In this document: positions 1 through 9,057 of the stretch, in pieces | Numbering within the stretch: position 1 is the stretch's first letter | How the letters are laid out: each line of letters begins with the position of its first letter | Assembly: GCA_947503885.1 (NCBI GenBank) | Contig: CANNFD010000001.1 | Coordinates: 186,001-250,000 of the forward strand | Source: an uncultured Olleya sp. | GTDB taxonomy: Bacteria; Bacteroidota; Bacteroidia; Flavobacteriales; Flavobacteriaceae | Direction of reading: 5' to 3' | Length of the DNA: 64,000 nt | Translations under genes and position numbers: made by a program | Notes under the pieces: generated by a model | Databases searched by the model: none | The model's input: the letters and a program-made list of their open reading frames with translations, nothing else | Told to the model about the DNA's origin: nothing

Positions 1-1
1 T

Positions 2-574
2 ACTGAGAAAGAGTGTGTTGAAATCATTTTGAAATTGTGGGATCGTAGATGGTCAATTCCAAACAAGAAACCGTTTTTTAGTGACTTTGAGCCACTAATG
101 GAAACATTAGAAAAACTTAATCCAGATAGAGAAATACCTTTTTTTTATAATCCAATTATTCAGCATGGCTTTGATAAAGGAGATAAAAAAGATGAAAAAA
201 CTCAAACACACTTTGAGAATGCACTTAAAGTTGATAAAGTTGCTAGATCTATAATTTTCGACTTATTAAGTCAGGCAGTTAACGAATTAGAGATAAGTGA
301 AGAGAGAGAAGAGGTAATAAGAAAATCTATTAGTAGTATTGATTATTTAGATAGCAGAATCATTACAATTACAACTGACTATAACAAGTTATTTAAAAGT
401 GAAGATGAAGGCGCTGATAATAAATATAAAGAAAAAATAGAAAACCTAAAAAGTAGAATAAGTAATTTGGAGAAATTCTCAGTTTTAAAAAATTCATTGA
501 TGAATAAATACAAGGAAAATCTGTTAGTACTAGAGAAACAATTAATATTAAACAAAAAAAAAACTAAAAATTAA
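2..574 (+). CDS. C-terminal part of an unidentified protein, 5' truncated by the window edge
   Basis: The reading frame of the 29..574 ORF stays open to the window edge (TEKECVEIILKLWDRRWSIPNKK...). The listed TTG start at 29 is therefore probably artificial. Coiled-coil, Lys/Glu-rich C-terminus; family not recognised. Confidence 0.6.
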   Translation, partial: TEKECVEIILKLWDRRWSIPNKKPFFSDFEPLMETLEKLNPDREIPFFYNPIIQHGFDKGDKKDEKTQTHFENALKVDKVARSIIFDLLSQAVNELEISEEREEVIRKSISSIDYLDSRIITITTDYNKLFKSEDEGADNKYKEKIENLKSRISNLEKFSVLKNSLMNKYKENLLVLEKQLILNKKKTKN

Positions 575-1197
575 GTTTTGAATAGATGATATTTTGGTAG
601 AATGAGGTATGATCTAAGTTACAAATATTATGTAAAATAGAATCTCAATGCTAAACTTGGCCTCATAAAATTTTGGTCAAAACAATAGGTGAAAAGAGCG
701 TCCATATTTTAGGCTATACAAATGCAATTATCCTGTGGATGATTGTAATTGGATACAACACTTTACTAAATGTTAGTTTCAAATGGTATTTAACTAAAAA
801 TGTCTACAAGACATTTTCTTAACGTCAAATAGTCTAAAATATAGCGAATGAGCCGTTAATTGTTTCCAAAATTATATGCAGCCTTGAATTTTTGTTTCTT
901 TTGTTTCAAGACACTATTTTAAAGAATTGATTGAGTATCAATTTTTAAAATACCTAATAATGAAACACGAAAAAAAGGATTAATTGGAGTTCTACATATA
1001 ACAAGTGTATAGAAATTTATTTTTACTCACATATTTAATTATTTGCAGAAACTTCAAATGTGTTCGTGAATCTCCTAAAAAGTCGATTTCATAAAATTTA
1101 TACTCTTGTGGCAATCCACGAGAATCGTCTAAAATTTTTTATTACGTACATTTTATCAAATACGCGATTTTTATAACGAAGCAAAAGTCTAGCTTTT

Positions 1198-1304
1198 AAA
1201 TTGCGCTGGCATGCGTTGGAAGTTATTCGCTGATTTTTATTGTTTTAATAAGGAGCTCATGAATGCTACGCTTTTGTGTGTAAAATAAATTGCCAGAGCA
1301 ATTT
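1198..1304. repeat. Inverted repeat, 14 bp with one mismatch
   Basis: aaattgcgctggca (1198-1211) versus tgccagagcaattt (1291-1304). Confidence 0.7.
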
Positions 1305-1570
1305 GATTTTATAAAACAATCGAGCACATTAGGCAGTGGCTATTTTCATAACGACTATTTATAGTTCATTTTATTTAACAAGATGTTTCTTGAGAATCTC
1401 GTATTTAAAAAATTATTGATGGTTGTACAGAATATTAAAAGTATACGAAAAGCAAAAAAGAAAAGTTTAATGACCCAAGTATTGAGTATTCTTTTAAATC
1501 TAAAAACTTTCTGGGATATTTTACATAATAGAGAATTATAGCTATACATCTAGATTATTCTAACGAAGCC

Positions 1571-1668
1571 ACAATTAGCTTGACATAATTACTGTCGATA
1601 TAAGTCTAAAGACAATTATATCTGTAATTATGTCAAATATCGCCCAAATGCGCTATTTCGCTAATTGT
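1571..1668. repeat. Long nested imperfect palindrome
   Basis: Arms acaattagc (1571-1579)/gctaattgt (1660-1668), ttgacataattac (1580-1592)/gtaattatgtcaa (1624-1636), gatataa (1597-1603)/ttatatc (1616-1622), with a small gtc-taaa-gac tip. Confidence 0.85.
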
Positions 1669-1679
1669 TATAAAATGTA

Positions 1680-1711
<32 letters not shown>

Positions 1712-1879
1712 GAATAAGTATTGCTTCTATACAACTTATAAGTTTCAAGTTGTATTTAAAAATGATGCTTTCAACCATAAAGCAAAGCTTCATTTTAAAA
1801 CTTAATATATACAATTTGGTATATGATAGTTTCAGTTTAAAAACTAAACAGTATTTCTTAATAAATTAAAAATCTAAAG

Positions 1880-3190
1880 TTATATCGTATAAGTACGTAC
1901 TTTTTTCTTTTTTAAACGCATGTTATTGGTTGTATCAACAATACTTTCGGCTTTAGCCTTAGGAATCGCTACAAACGCACAATCTTGTTTTAGCTCGATA
2001 ACACCAATTTCGTCTTTAGTTAAATGACATTGTTTAAATAATACACCAGCAATATCTCCTTTAGAGATTTTATCTTTTCGACCACCAGAAATAAACAAAG
2101 TGGTCCATTTTGTGGTTAAAGTATTAACTGTTCCTTTTGGTGTCACATTAGCATCTATTTGTATAAAATCCGGTAGGCGCTCTCCTTCCCATTGTAAAAC
2201 ATAGGACGTCCCTCCTGCATTCATACGTGCTGTACGACCATTACGGTGTGTAAATTCTTCGGCTTTTAAAGGTAGTTGATAATGGATAATATAATTAAGC
2301 TCTGGTATATCCAAACCACGTGCTGCAAGGTCTGTAGCAATAATAATTTGATGGGTTCCGTTTCTAAATTTAATTAAAGCACGCTCACGATCAATTTGTT
2401 CCATTCCGCCTTGAAAACAACCATGTGCAATATTATTTTTATTTAAAAAATCGCTTACAAATTGGATAGTATCTTTATAATTACAAAAAATAATTCCTGG
2501 TTTATTACCTATATCATGCAACAAATCGACTAAGGTTTGTAGTTTGTTTTTATCTGGTGATAGGACTTGTTTAATTTCTAATTTAGAGACTTTTGTATCC
2601 GAATAATCTATAACTAAAGGGTTTTGTAATCCCACAAATCTAGGGATTTCCATGTCCTGCGTTGCAGAGGTTAAAATGCGCTTTTTAATATGTGGTAGAC
2701 TATTAATAATCTGGCTCATTTCCTTTTCAAAACCAACTTCTAAGGACTTATCAAACTCGTCTAAAACCAAAGTATTGATATCGTCAACCAAAAAGGTCTC
2801 GCGACGTAAATGGTCTGCAACACGTCCTGGAGTCCCAACTAATATGGCTGGTGTGTGTGCCAAATCAATTTTATCCTTACTAAATGGTCGTCCACCATAT
2901 ACTGCATTGGCTTTATAACCTGTCCCCATTGTACGGATAACTTGCTCTATTTGTATTGCTAACTCACGCGAGGGTACTAAAATTAGTAACTGTACATTAC
3001 TACAGTCTTTGTCTAATGCGGTAATAGTTGGTAATAAAAAAGCGAGTGTTTTTCCTGTTCCGGTTGGTGATAATAACACGGTATTATCTGCACTGGTAAT
3101 AGATAACAAGGCTTCTTCCTGCATAGGATTTAGCGCTTTAATATTTAGCTTGTCTAAAATATCTTGCTGTACTTTAATATAATTACCCAT
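1880..3190 (-). CDS. DEAD/DEAH-box ATP-dependent RNA helicase, DbpA-like
   Basis: SPTGTGKT, DEFD, TSAT, HRNGRTAR motifs; C-terminal KGDIAGVLFKQCHLTKDEIGVIELKQDCAFVAIP resembles the DbpA RNA-binding domain. Confidence 0.9.
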   Translation of the reverse strand: MGNYIKVQQDILDKLNIKALNPMQEEALLSITSADNTVLLSPTGTGKTLAFLLPTITALDKDCSNVQLLILVPSRELAIQIEQVIRTMGTGYKANAVYGGRPFSKDKIDLAHTPAILVGTPGRVADHLRRETFLVDDINTLVLDEFDKSLEVGFEKEMSQIINSLPHIKKRILTSATQDMEIPRFVGLQNPLVIDYSDTKVSKLEIKQVLSPDKNKLQTLVDLLHDIGNKPGIIFCNYKDTIQFVSDFLNKNNIAHGCFQGGMEQIDRERALIKFRNGTHQIIIATDLAARGLDIPELNYIIHYQLPLKAEEFTHRNGRTARMNAGGTSYVLQWEGERLPDFIQIDANVTPKGTVNTLTTKWTTLFISGGRKDKISKGDIAGVLFKQCHLTKDEIGVIELKQDCAFVAIPKAKAESIVDTTNNMRLKKKKVRTYTI

Positions 3191-3191
3191 C

Positions 3192-4532
3192 TTATTTTTT
3201 CTTTTTTTGCTTTACAACCTCTTGTTTATCAACAATAGTATTGTTTTCTGCAATGTAATTGGATAAAATTTTATCAACTAACTCCTCTTTAGTTAAATGA
3301 TGAAAAATGGTTTTTACCTTAGCTTTAAAATCTTCTGGAATGTTTCTGTTGGGTTTAGTTTTAAATATTTTTCTTGCCCATAATAATCCATTATTTTCTT
3401 CAATACTTTTAGCATCTGCTTTTTGGTATTGTTTAAAGGTAATCCCAAGCTCGTCTTCAAATTCTGGGATATCTTTTACTTCGTCTTCTTGTATAACACT
3501 TAGCGCTAAACCTGTTGCTCCTGCTCTAGCGGTACGTCCACTTCTATGCACATATGCATCATAAGTATCTGGTAAATGATAATTAACCACAAATGCTAAG
3601 TCTTTAACATCAATACCACGTGCAGCCAAATCGGTAGCTACTAAAATATTAATATGACCTGCTCTAAATTGATCCATAATACGATCACGAATCCCCTGAG
3701 ATAAACTACCATGGATAGCTCCTGAAGAAAATTTATTTATAGCTAAATTTTTAGCTAATTTATTAACTGCTGCTTTAGTCTTGCAAAAAATAATTCCGCG
3801 TTGTCCATCGTTAGAATTTAAAAAATGCATTAACACATTTAGTTTCTCTATTGGCTCTACCACGACATATTGATGATCAATCCCTTGATGACCGACGGTT
3901 TCCATATCAGCCTCAATAGTAATCACCTTTTTAGACAAGCTATTTTGAACTAATTGCTTGATGGTTCCTGGCATTGTTGCAGTAAACAAAAGCGTTCGTC
4001 TTGATTTTGGTAAAGCTTTGATTATATCGTCAACGCCTTCTTTGTGTGCGCTAACCATCTCGTCTGCTTCGTCTAACACAAAATACGTGATGTCTTTGAT
4101 GTCTATAGCATTACGCGCTATCAAATCAGCCAAACGACCTGGAGTTGCTACAATTATATGTGTGGTGTTTTTAAGAGTTTCAATTTGAGGCTTAATTGGG
4201 ATTCCTCCAAATAATCCAGCAATAGACACTTGTAAACTCTCTGCATTAAAAGCGTTTAGATTTTTAAAAATCTGCTGCCCCAACTCTCTTGTAGGTGCTA
4301 ATATTACTGCTTGAATGTTAGATTTACTAACATCAATTAATTGTAGTAATGGCAATCCAAAAGCAGCTGTTTTTCCTGTTCCTGTTTTTGCTATAGCAAC
4401 AACATCGTCCGTTTTATTAAGTATTACAGGAATTACTTTTGCTTGAATATCTGTTGGTGTGGTGATCTGCAAATCTGCAAGCGCACTTTGTAATGCTGCA
4501 TTAATACCTAAACTAGAAAACTGTTGTGACAT
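3192..4532 (-). CDS. DEAD/DEAH-box ATP-dependent RNA helicase, RhlE/CsdA-like
   Basis: AKTGTGKT, PTRELGQQI, DEAD, TATM, VHRSGRTARAG motifs. Confidence 0.93.
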   Translation of the reverse strand: MSQQFSSLGINAALQSALADLQITTPTDIQAKVIPVILNKTDDVVAIAKTGTGKTAAFGLPLLQLIDVSKSNIQAVILAPTRELGQQIFKNLNAFNAESLQVSIAGLFGGIPIKPQIETLKNTTHIIVATPGRLADLIARNAIDIKDITYFVLDEADEMVSAHKEGVDDIIKALPKSRRTLLFTATMPGTIKQLVQNSLSKKVITIEADMETVGHQGIDHQYVVVEPIEKLNVLMHFLNSNDGQRGIIFCKTKAAVNKLAKNLAINKFSSGAIHGSLSQGIRDRIMDQFRAGHINILVATDLAARGIDVKDLAFVVNYHLPDTYDAYVHRSGRTARAGATGLALSVIQEDEVKDIPEFEDELGITFKQYQKADAKSIEENNGLLWARKIFKTKPNRNIPEDFKAKVKTIFHHLTKEELVDKILSNYIAENNTIVDKQEVVKQKKKK

Positions 4533-4724
4533 AAATTATAATTTTATGCAAAGATAGTAGAGTTTTGCTGTTTTAACAGAATTTAGTGTTGTGATTTAGC
4601 CAACCAACTATTTTTAATACTTAGTAAAAATTCACCTAAAATAGATTTGAAAATTATTATTAAAATTAACATTTTTTAAGAGTTGCATATAGCTATAAGC
4701 ATTAATTTTGCAGACTTAAATTAA

Positions 4725-4789
4725 TTATCAAGAATCTCGGAAAAGGAGATAGCAACCTGCAATAACAAGCAAGGTGCTAAATAGATAAG
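4725..4789 (+). ncRNA. Compact S-box / SAM-I-like riboswitch aptamer candidate
   Basis: TTATCAAGA...GCAACC...GGTGCTAA...AGATAAG appear in order, matching the conserved S-box core segments. P1 ttatc/gataa, P2 atctc/gagat, P3 acctgc/gc-a-aggt can form. P4 and the longer P2 with pseudoknot loop are not visible. Confidence 0.7.
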
Positions 4790-4850
4790 CCAATTATTTG
4801 GAACAAATGTTAAATCATACTTCTACTTATTTGCTGCTATTTCCTTTTTT
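4741..4850 (+). promoter_or_regulatory. Putative expression platform of the S-box-like leader
   Basis: aaaaggagatagca (4741-4754, the aptamer P2 3' strand plus the start of GCAACC) pairs over 14 bp (one G-U) with tgctatttcctttt (4835-4848), which is followed by more T and then the start codon at 4868. Confidence 0.6.
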
Positions 4851-4867
4851 AATAATGAAAAAGAAAA

Positions 4868-6169
4868 ATGGCCAAATTGAAAACAGTTACTCCTAAATTT
4901 TCAGCATTAATACCACTATTCGTATTTGTTTTTACGTTTTTAGGTGTTGGTATTTATCAAAACGATTTTTATGCTTTACCTGCTCCTATTGCAGTAATAG
5001 TAGGGATTGTTGTTGCTTTTTTAATGTTTAGACAATCCATAAATTCTAAAATAAAAACAGTATTAAAAGGTTGTGGTGACGATAAGATTTTAACCATGTG
5101 TTTGATCTATTTATTGGCAGGTGCATTTGCAGCAATTACTAAAGCAACCGGTAGTGTTGATGCTATCGTAAATCTTGGTTTAGATTATATAGCCCTACAA
5201 TACATTTATTTAGGTGTTTTTATTATTGCTGGATTTTTATCAGTCTCTACAGGGACTTCTGTTGGAGCTATAGTGGCTTTAGCACCAATAGTAGTTGGTA
5301 TTGCAGAAAAAAGTAATATTGACTTAGGTATACTTTGTGGTGCCTTATTAGGCGGAAGTATGTTTGGAGATAATTTATCTATTATATCCGACACCACAAT
5401 TGCAGCAACGCAATCCTTAGGATGTAAAATGAGCGATAAGTTTAAACAGAATATTAAAATTGTAATTCCTGCTGCAATATTTACTATTATTATTTTAATA
5501 TTTCAAGGTATTGGCATAAAAAACGTAGCAACTGAAACCGTAGTTTACAGTTATTCTGTTATAAAAATATCACCCTATATTTTAGTTATCCTACTATCCA
5601 TTATTGGTATTAATGTATTTGTTACTTTGTTTATTGGTGTTATTGCTAGTGGCTTACTTGGTATTATTTATGGCGATTTTACATTAATAGAATCTACAAA
5701 AATTGCCTACACAGGATTTACAAGTATGACTGAAATATTTTTATTATCACTTTTAACGGGTGGTTTGGCAGCTTTAGTAGAAAAAAATGGCGGGATTGAT
5801 TATATATTAAACAAAATCAAATCCTTAATCAAAAACAAGAGGTCTGCTCAGTTTGGTATTGCGACTTTAGTAAGTACAATTAATATGGCAATTGCAAATA
5901 ATACAGTGTCTATAATTATTGCTGGTCCAATTGCTAAAACTATTAATGACCAATATGGTTTAGACAATAAAAAAACAGCTTCAATATTAGATGTTTTTGC
6001 ATGTATTACTCAAGGTTTACTGCCTTACGGTGCACAAGTTTTAATGATTTTAAGTTTTTCTGAAGGGAAAATAGATTATTTAGATTTGGTGACTAATACC
6101 TGGTATTTGGCTGCATTACTTATTTATACTCTACTATTTATTGGCTTTAAGCCACTACGAATAAGTTAA
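4868..6169 (+). CDS. NhaC-family Na+/H+ antiporter superfamily transporter; candidate methionine transporter (MetT-like) by riboswitch context
   Basis: Polytopic membrane protein with NhaC-type motifs (STGTSVGAIVALAPIVVGIAEKS, GALLGGSMFGDNLSIISDTTIAATQ, IANNTVSIIIAGPIAK); preceded by the S-box-like leader. Confidence 0.85.
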   Translation: MAKLKTVTPKFSALIPLFVFVFTFLGVGIYQNDFYALPAPIAVIVGIVVAFLMFRQSINSKIKTVLKGCGDDKILTMCLIYLLAGAFAAITKATGSVDAIVNLGLDYIALQYIYLGVFIIAGFLSVSTGTSVGAIVALAPIVVGIAEKSNIDLGILCGALLGGSMFGDNLSIISDTTIAATQSLGCKMSDKFKQNIKIVIPAAIFTIIILIFQGIGIKNVATETVVYSYSVIKISPYILVILLSIIGINVFVTLFIGVIASGLLGIIYGDFTLIESTKIAYTGFTSMTEIFLLSLLTGGLAALVEKNGGIDYILNKIKSLIKNKRSAQFGIATLVSTINMAIANNTVSIIIAGPIAKTINDQYGLDNKKTASILDVFACITQGLLPYGAQVLMILSFSEGKIDYLDLVTNTWYLAALLIYTLLFIGFKPLRIS

Positions 6170-6250
6170 ACGCATTTATAATAATTTTATAAAAAAAATA
6201 GCCTCTAAAGTAATTTAAAGGCTGTTTTACTATTTATTAATAATAACTTA

Positions 6251-7309
6251 TTAGTCTTTAAGCGATTTCATATCAATTACAAATCTGTATTTAACATCAT
6301 TATTCAAGACACGCTCATAAGCAGTATTTATATCTTGCATATTTATAAGCTCGATATCACTAGTAATATTATGTTTCCCACAAAAATCTAACATTTCTTG
6401 TGTTTCTTTAATACCACCAATTAATGAACCTGCGATACGCTTACGCCCCATAATTATACCTCCACCATGAAACGGTTTTAATGGCTCTACTGCTCCAACC
6501 AATACCATTGTAGCGTCAATTTTAAGTAGCCCTAAATACGGGTCCATTTCGTGACCAACAGGAATAGTGTTTAAGATAAAATCAAAACTTCCTTTATGTT
6601 TATTCATGTCTTCTGCATCTTTAGATACTAATACTTCATTAGCTCCTAGCCTTTTAGCATCCTTACCTTTTTCTGGAGAAGTGGTAATCATAACTACATG
6701 AGCTCCTAATGCATGTGCAAACTTAACGCCCATATGACCTAAACCACCAAGACCTATTACACCTACTTTATCTCCTTTTTTAACTTTCCAATGACTTAAA
6801 GGAGACCATGTTGTGACACCTGCACATAATAAAGGCGCTGTTGCTGCTTCATCAAGATTTTCTGGTACACGTAGTACAAACTTTTTATCAACCACTACAG
6901 ATGTAGCGTAGCCACCATAGGTTTGTGCGCCTTTAATATGCTTATCATCACTATTATAAGTCCAAGTAGCACCTTTTTCGCAAAACTGCTCTAAATCTTG
7001 ATTACAAGACGAGCAAGTTTGACAAGAATCTACTAAGCATCCTACTCCTACTACATCTCCAACTTTATAGTTGTTTACGTCAGCACCAACTTCTGTAACA
7101 CGACCAATAATTTCGTGACCAGGCACGACAGGATAAGTTGATCCTTTCCAATCATTTTTTACAGTATGGATGTCGCTGTGACACACGCCACAATAGGTAA
7201 TATCAATCTTTACATCATCTGCTCCTACAGCGCGACGTTGTATGTCTAAAGGTTTTAAAGCTTCAGTCGATGCACTTGCACCATAAGCTTTTACTGTTGT
7301 AGTTGCCAT
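6251..7309 (-). CDS. NAD(P)-dependent zinc alcohol dehydrogenase (CAD/YahK type)
   Basis: CGVCHSDIHTVKNDW, PGHEIIGRVTEVG, GLGGLGHMGVKFA motifs; structural-zinc Cys cluster. Confidence 0.92.
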   Translation of the reverse strand: MATTTVKAYGASASTEALKPLDIQRRAVGADDVKIDITYCGVCHSDIHTVKNDWKGSTYPVVPGHEIIGRVTEVGADVNNYKVGDVVGVGCLVDSCQTCSSCNQDLEQFCEKGATWTYNSDDKHIKGAQTYGGYATSVVVDKKFVLRVPENLDEAATAPLLCAGVTTWSPLSHWKVKKGDKVGVIGLGGLGHMGVKFAHALGAHVVMITTSPEKGKDAKRLGANEVLVSKDAEDMNKHKGSFDFILNTIPVGHEMDPYLGLLKIDATMVLVGAVEPLKPFHGGGIIMGRKRIAGSLIGGIKETQEMLDFCGKHNITSDIELINMQDINTAYERVLNNDVKYRFVIDMKSLKD

Positions 7310-7311
7310 GA

Positions 7312-7737
7312 TTATGCGTTTTTAAGAGTTACTTTTAATTCGATTTCTGTATTTAACAATTTAGAAACTGGACAAACTTCCTTAGCTTTTTGGGCAATGT
7401 CATTAAACTGATCTGCGTCAATTTCTGGTACTTCACCTTCTAAATTTAAATTAATTTTAGTGATGGCACCATCTTCAAAAGTAACTGTAGCATCCACGTC
7501 TAAAGTGGTTGCAGTAAACTTAGCTTCGTTTAATAAAAAGCTTAGTTGCATTGCAAAACATCCTGCATGAGCAGCGCCTATTAATTCTTCTGGGTTGGTT
7601 CCTTTTTCTCCATCTTCAAATCGTGTATGAAAAGAATATTGTGTTTTATCTAAAACTTTACTTCCTGTGGTTAGGCTTCCTTTTCCTTCTTTACCACTTC
7701 CCTTCCATTCTGCGTTTGCTTTTCTTGTAAATTTCAT
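7312..7737 (-). CDS. OsmC family peroxiredoxin
   Basis: GTNPEELIGAAHAGCFAMQLSFLL and CPVSKLL motifs of OsmC/Ohr proteins. Confidence 0.92.
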   Translation of the reverse strand: MKFTRKANAEWKGSGKEGKGSLTTGSKVLDKTQYSFHTRFEDGEKGTNPEELIGAAHAGCFAMQLSFLLNEAKFTATTLDVDATVTFEDGAITKINLNLEGEVPEIDADQFNDIAQKAKEVCPVSKLLNTEIELKVTLKNA

Positions 7738-7761
7738 AATGTTTGTGTTTTAAATTATTAC

Positions 7762-8856
7762 TTATTTGGTTGCTTTAGGGTAATCTGTATATCCTTTAGC
7801 ACCTGTTGTGTAAAACGTGTCTTTATCCCAAGCTGCTAACTCTAGGTTGTTTTCAAAACGTTCTACTAAATCTGGGTTAGAGATAAATGGCTTTCCGTAA
7901 GCCACTAAATCTGCATAACCATCTTCAATTATTTTATTTCCTTTGTCTTGATCAAATGCAGTGTTAATCATTAAAGTCCCATTGTATAATGGTCTAAAAT
8001 GTTTAGCAATTTCTGTTACAGCATAAGGTATATCAGACACATCTGTAAATGGCTCTGATAAATGTACATAGGCTAAATTGTAATCGTTTAGTCTTTTTAT
8101 AAGATACTCAAATGTTGGAATAGTATCTTTATCCATGGTCATTCCAAATATCCCGTCTAAAGAGGGGTTAAAACGTACTCCTATTTTTTCCTGCGGAATG
8201 ACTTGCTTCATAGCGTCTAAAACTTCAAAAAAGAATCGGGTTTTATTTTCATCCGTTCCTCCATATTTATCGGTTCTTTTGTTTGAGGTACCATTAAAAA
8301 ATTGCTGAAATAAATAGCCATTAGAGGAATGAAGCTCTATACCATCAAAACCTGCTTTTACAGCGTTTGCTGCTGCATTTTTAAAATCTTTAACGGTAGC
8401 TTTAATATCTTCAATAGTCATTTCTTTTGGCGTCACAGTATCTTTAAAGCCTTGTGGAGTAAATGATTTTGAATTTGGATTTATGGCTGAAGCCGAAACC
8501 GGTAATTCTCCATTATGAAAATCTGGATGCGACATGCGTCCAACATGCCATAACTGAATAAAAATAGTACCGCCTTTATCGTGTACGCGTTTGGTTACCT
8601 TTTTCCAACCTTCCACTTGGGCGTCGGTATGGATTCCTGGTGTATGGATATAACCAACTGCTTTTTCAGACACTTGAGCACCTTCTGTAATTATTAGTCC
8701 TGCAGATGCACGTTGCTCATAATACAAGCCATGTAATTGGTCTGTTGGGACATTACCATCGTTATTAGCACGACTGCGCGTCATTGGTGCCATAACGACT
8801 CTGTTTTTAAGATTTATATTTTTATTATAAGGGGTTAAAAGGTGTTGTTTACTCAT
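7762..8856 (-). CDS. Alkene reductase, Old Yellow Enzyme family
   Basis: NRVVMAPMTRSRA, QLWHVGRMSHPDF, GFDGIELHSSNGYLFQQF motifs. Confidence 0.93.
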   Translation of the reverse strand: MSKQHLLTPYNKNINLKNRVVMAPMTRSRANNDGNVPTDQLHGLYYEQRASAGLIITEGAQVSEKAVGYIHTPGIHTDAQVEGWKKVTKRVHDKGGTIFIQLWHVGRMSHPDFHNGELPVSASAINPNSKSFTPQGFKDTVTPKEMTIEDIKATVKDFKNAAANAVKAGFDGIELHSSNGYLFQQFFNGTSNKRTDKYGGTDENKTRFFFEVLDAMKQVIPQEKIGVRFNPSLDGIFGMTMDKDTIPTFEYLIKRLNDYNLAYVHLSEPFTDVSDIPYAVTEIAKHFRPLYNGTLMINTAFDQDKGNKIIEDGYADLVAYGKPFISNPDLVERFENNLELAAWDKDTFYTTGAKGYTDYPKATK

Positions 8857-9006
8857 GTTAATTAATCTAGTTTTTTATACTACCAAAGTTACATTTCTTA
8901 AATTTTAAAATCTATTATTTATGGCAATTAGCATAGATTTAACGTTTTATCTTAGTGATCAAATCAAATACTTAAACAACTAATTATAAGGTTATAACAA
9001 ACAAAA

Positions 9007-9035
9007 AACCCATTAAGAAAACATCTTAATGGGTT
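9007..9035 (-). terminator. Intrinsic terminator downstream of the cold-shock gene
   Basis: aacccattaaga/tcttaatgggtt hairpin followed on the minus strand by a T-run. Confidence 0.8.
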
Positions 9036-9057
9036 ATAATCTAAATTATAAAGTAGA

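Noticed and set aside
1355-1549. 64-aa ORF in the scar region
   Set aside because: Low-complexity F/L/I/K composition typical of random AT-rich DNA, no upstream context and no family resemblance; not called as a gene.
2652-2918. Antisense ORF inside the DEAD-box gene, and similar shadow ORFs (3307, 3958, 9179, 11415, 14438, 18198, 19531, 26157, 27614, 30410, 30823, 31846, 48582, 50541, 53105 and others)
   Set aside because: They lie entirely opposite strongly supported conserved genes and have no recognisable domains.
4855-4896. Possible 13-codon leader peptide MKKKNGQIENSYS overlapping the NhaC-family start
   Set aside because: Starts in the A-rich ribosome-binding region and overlaps the real start; most likely coincidental.
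6197-6225. Possible terminator agcct...aggct after the NhaC-family gene
   Set aside because: Stem of only ~5 bp with a large loop; too weak to call.
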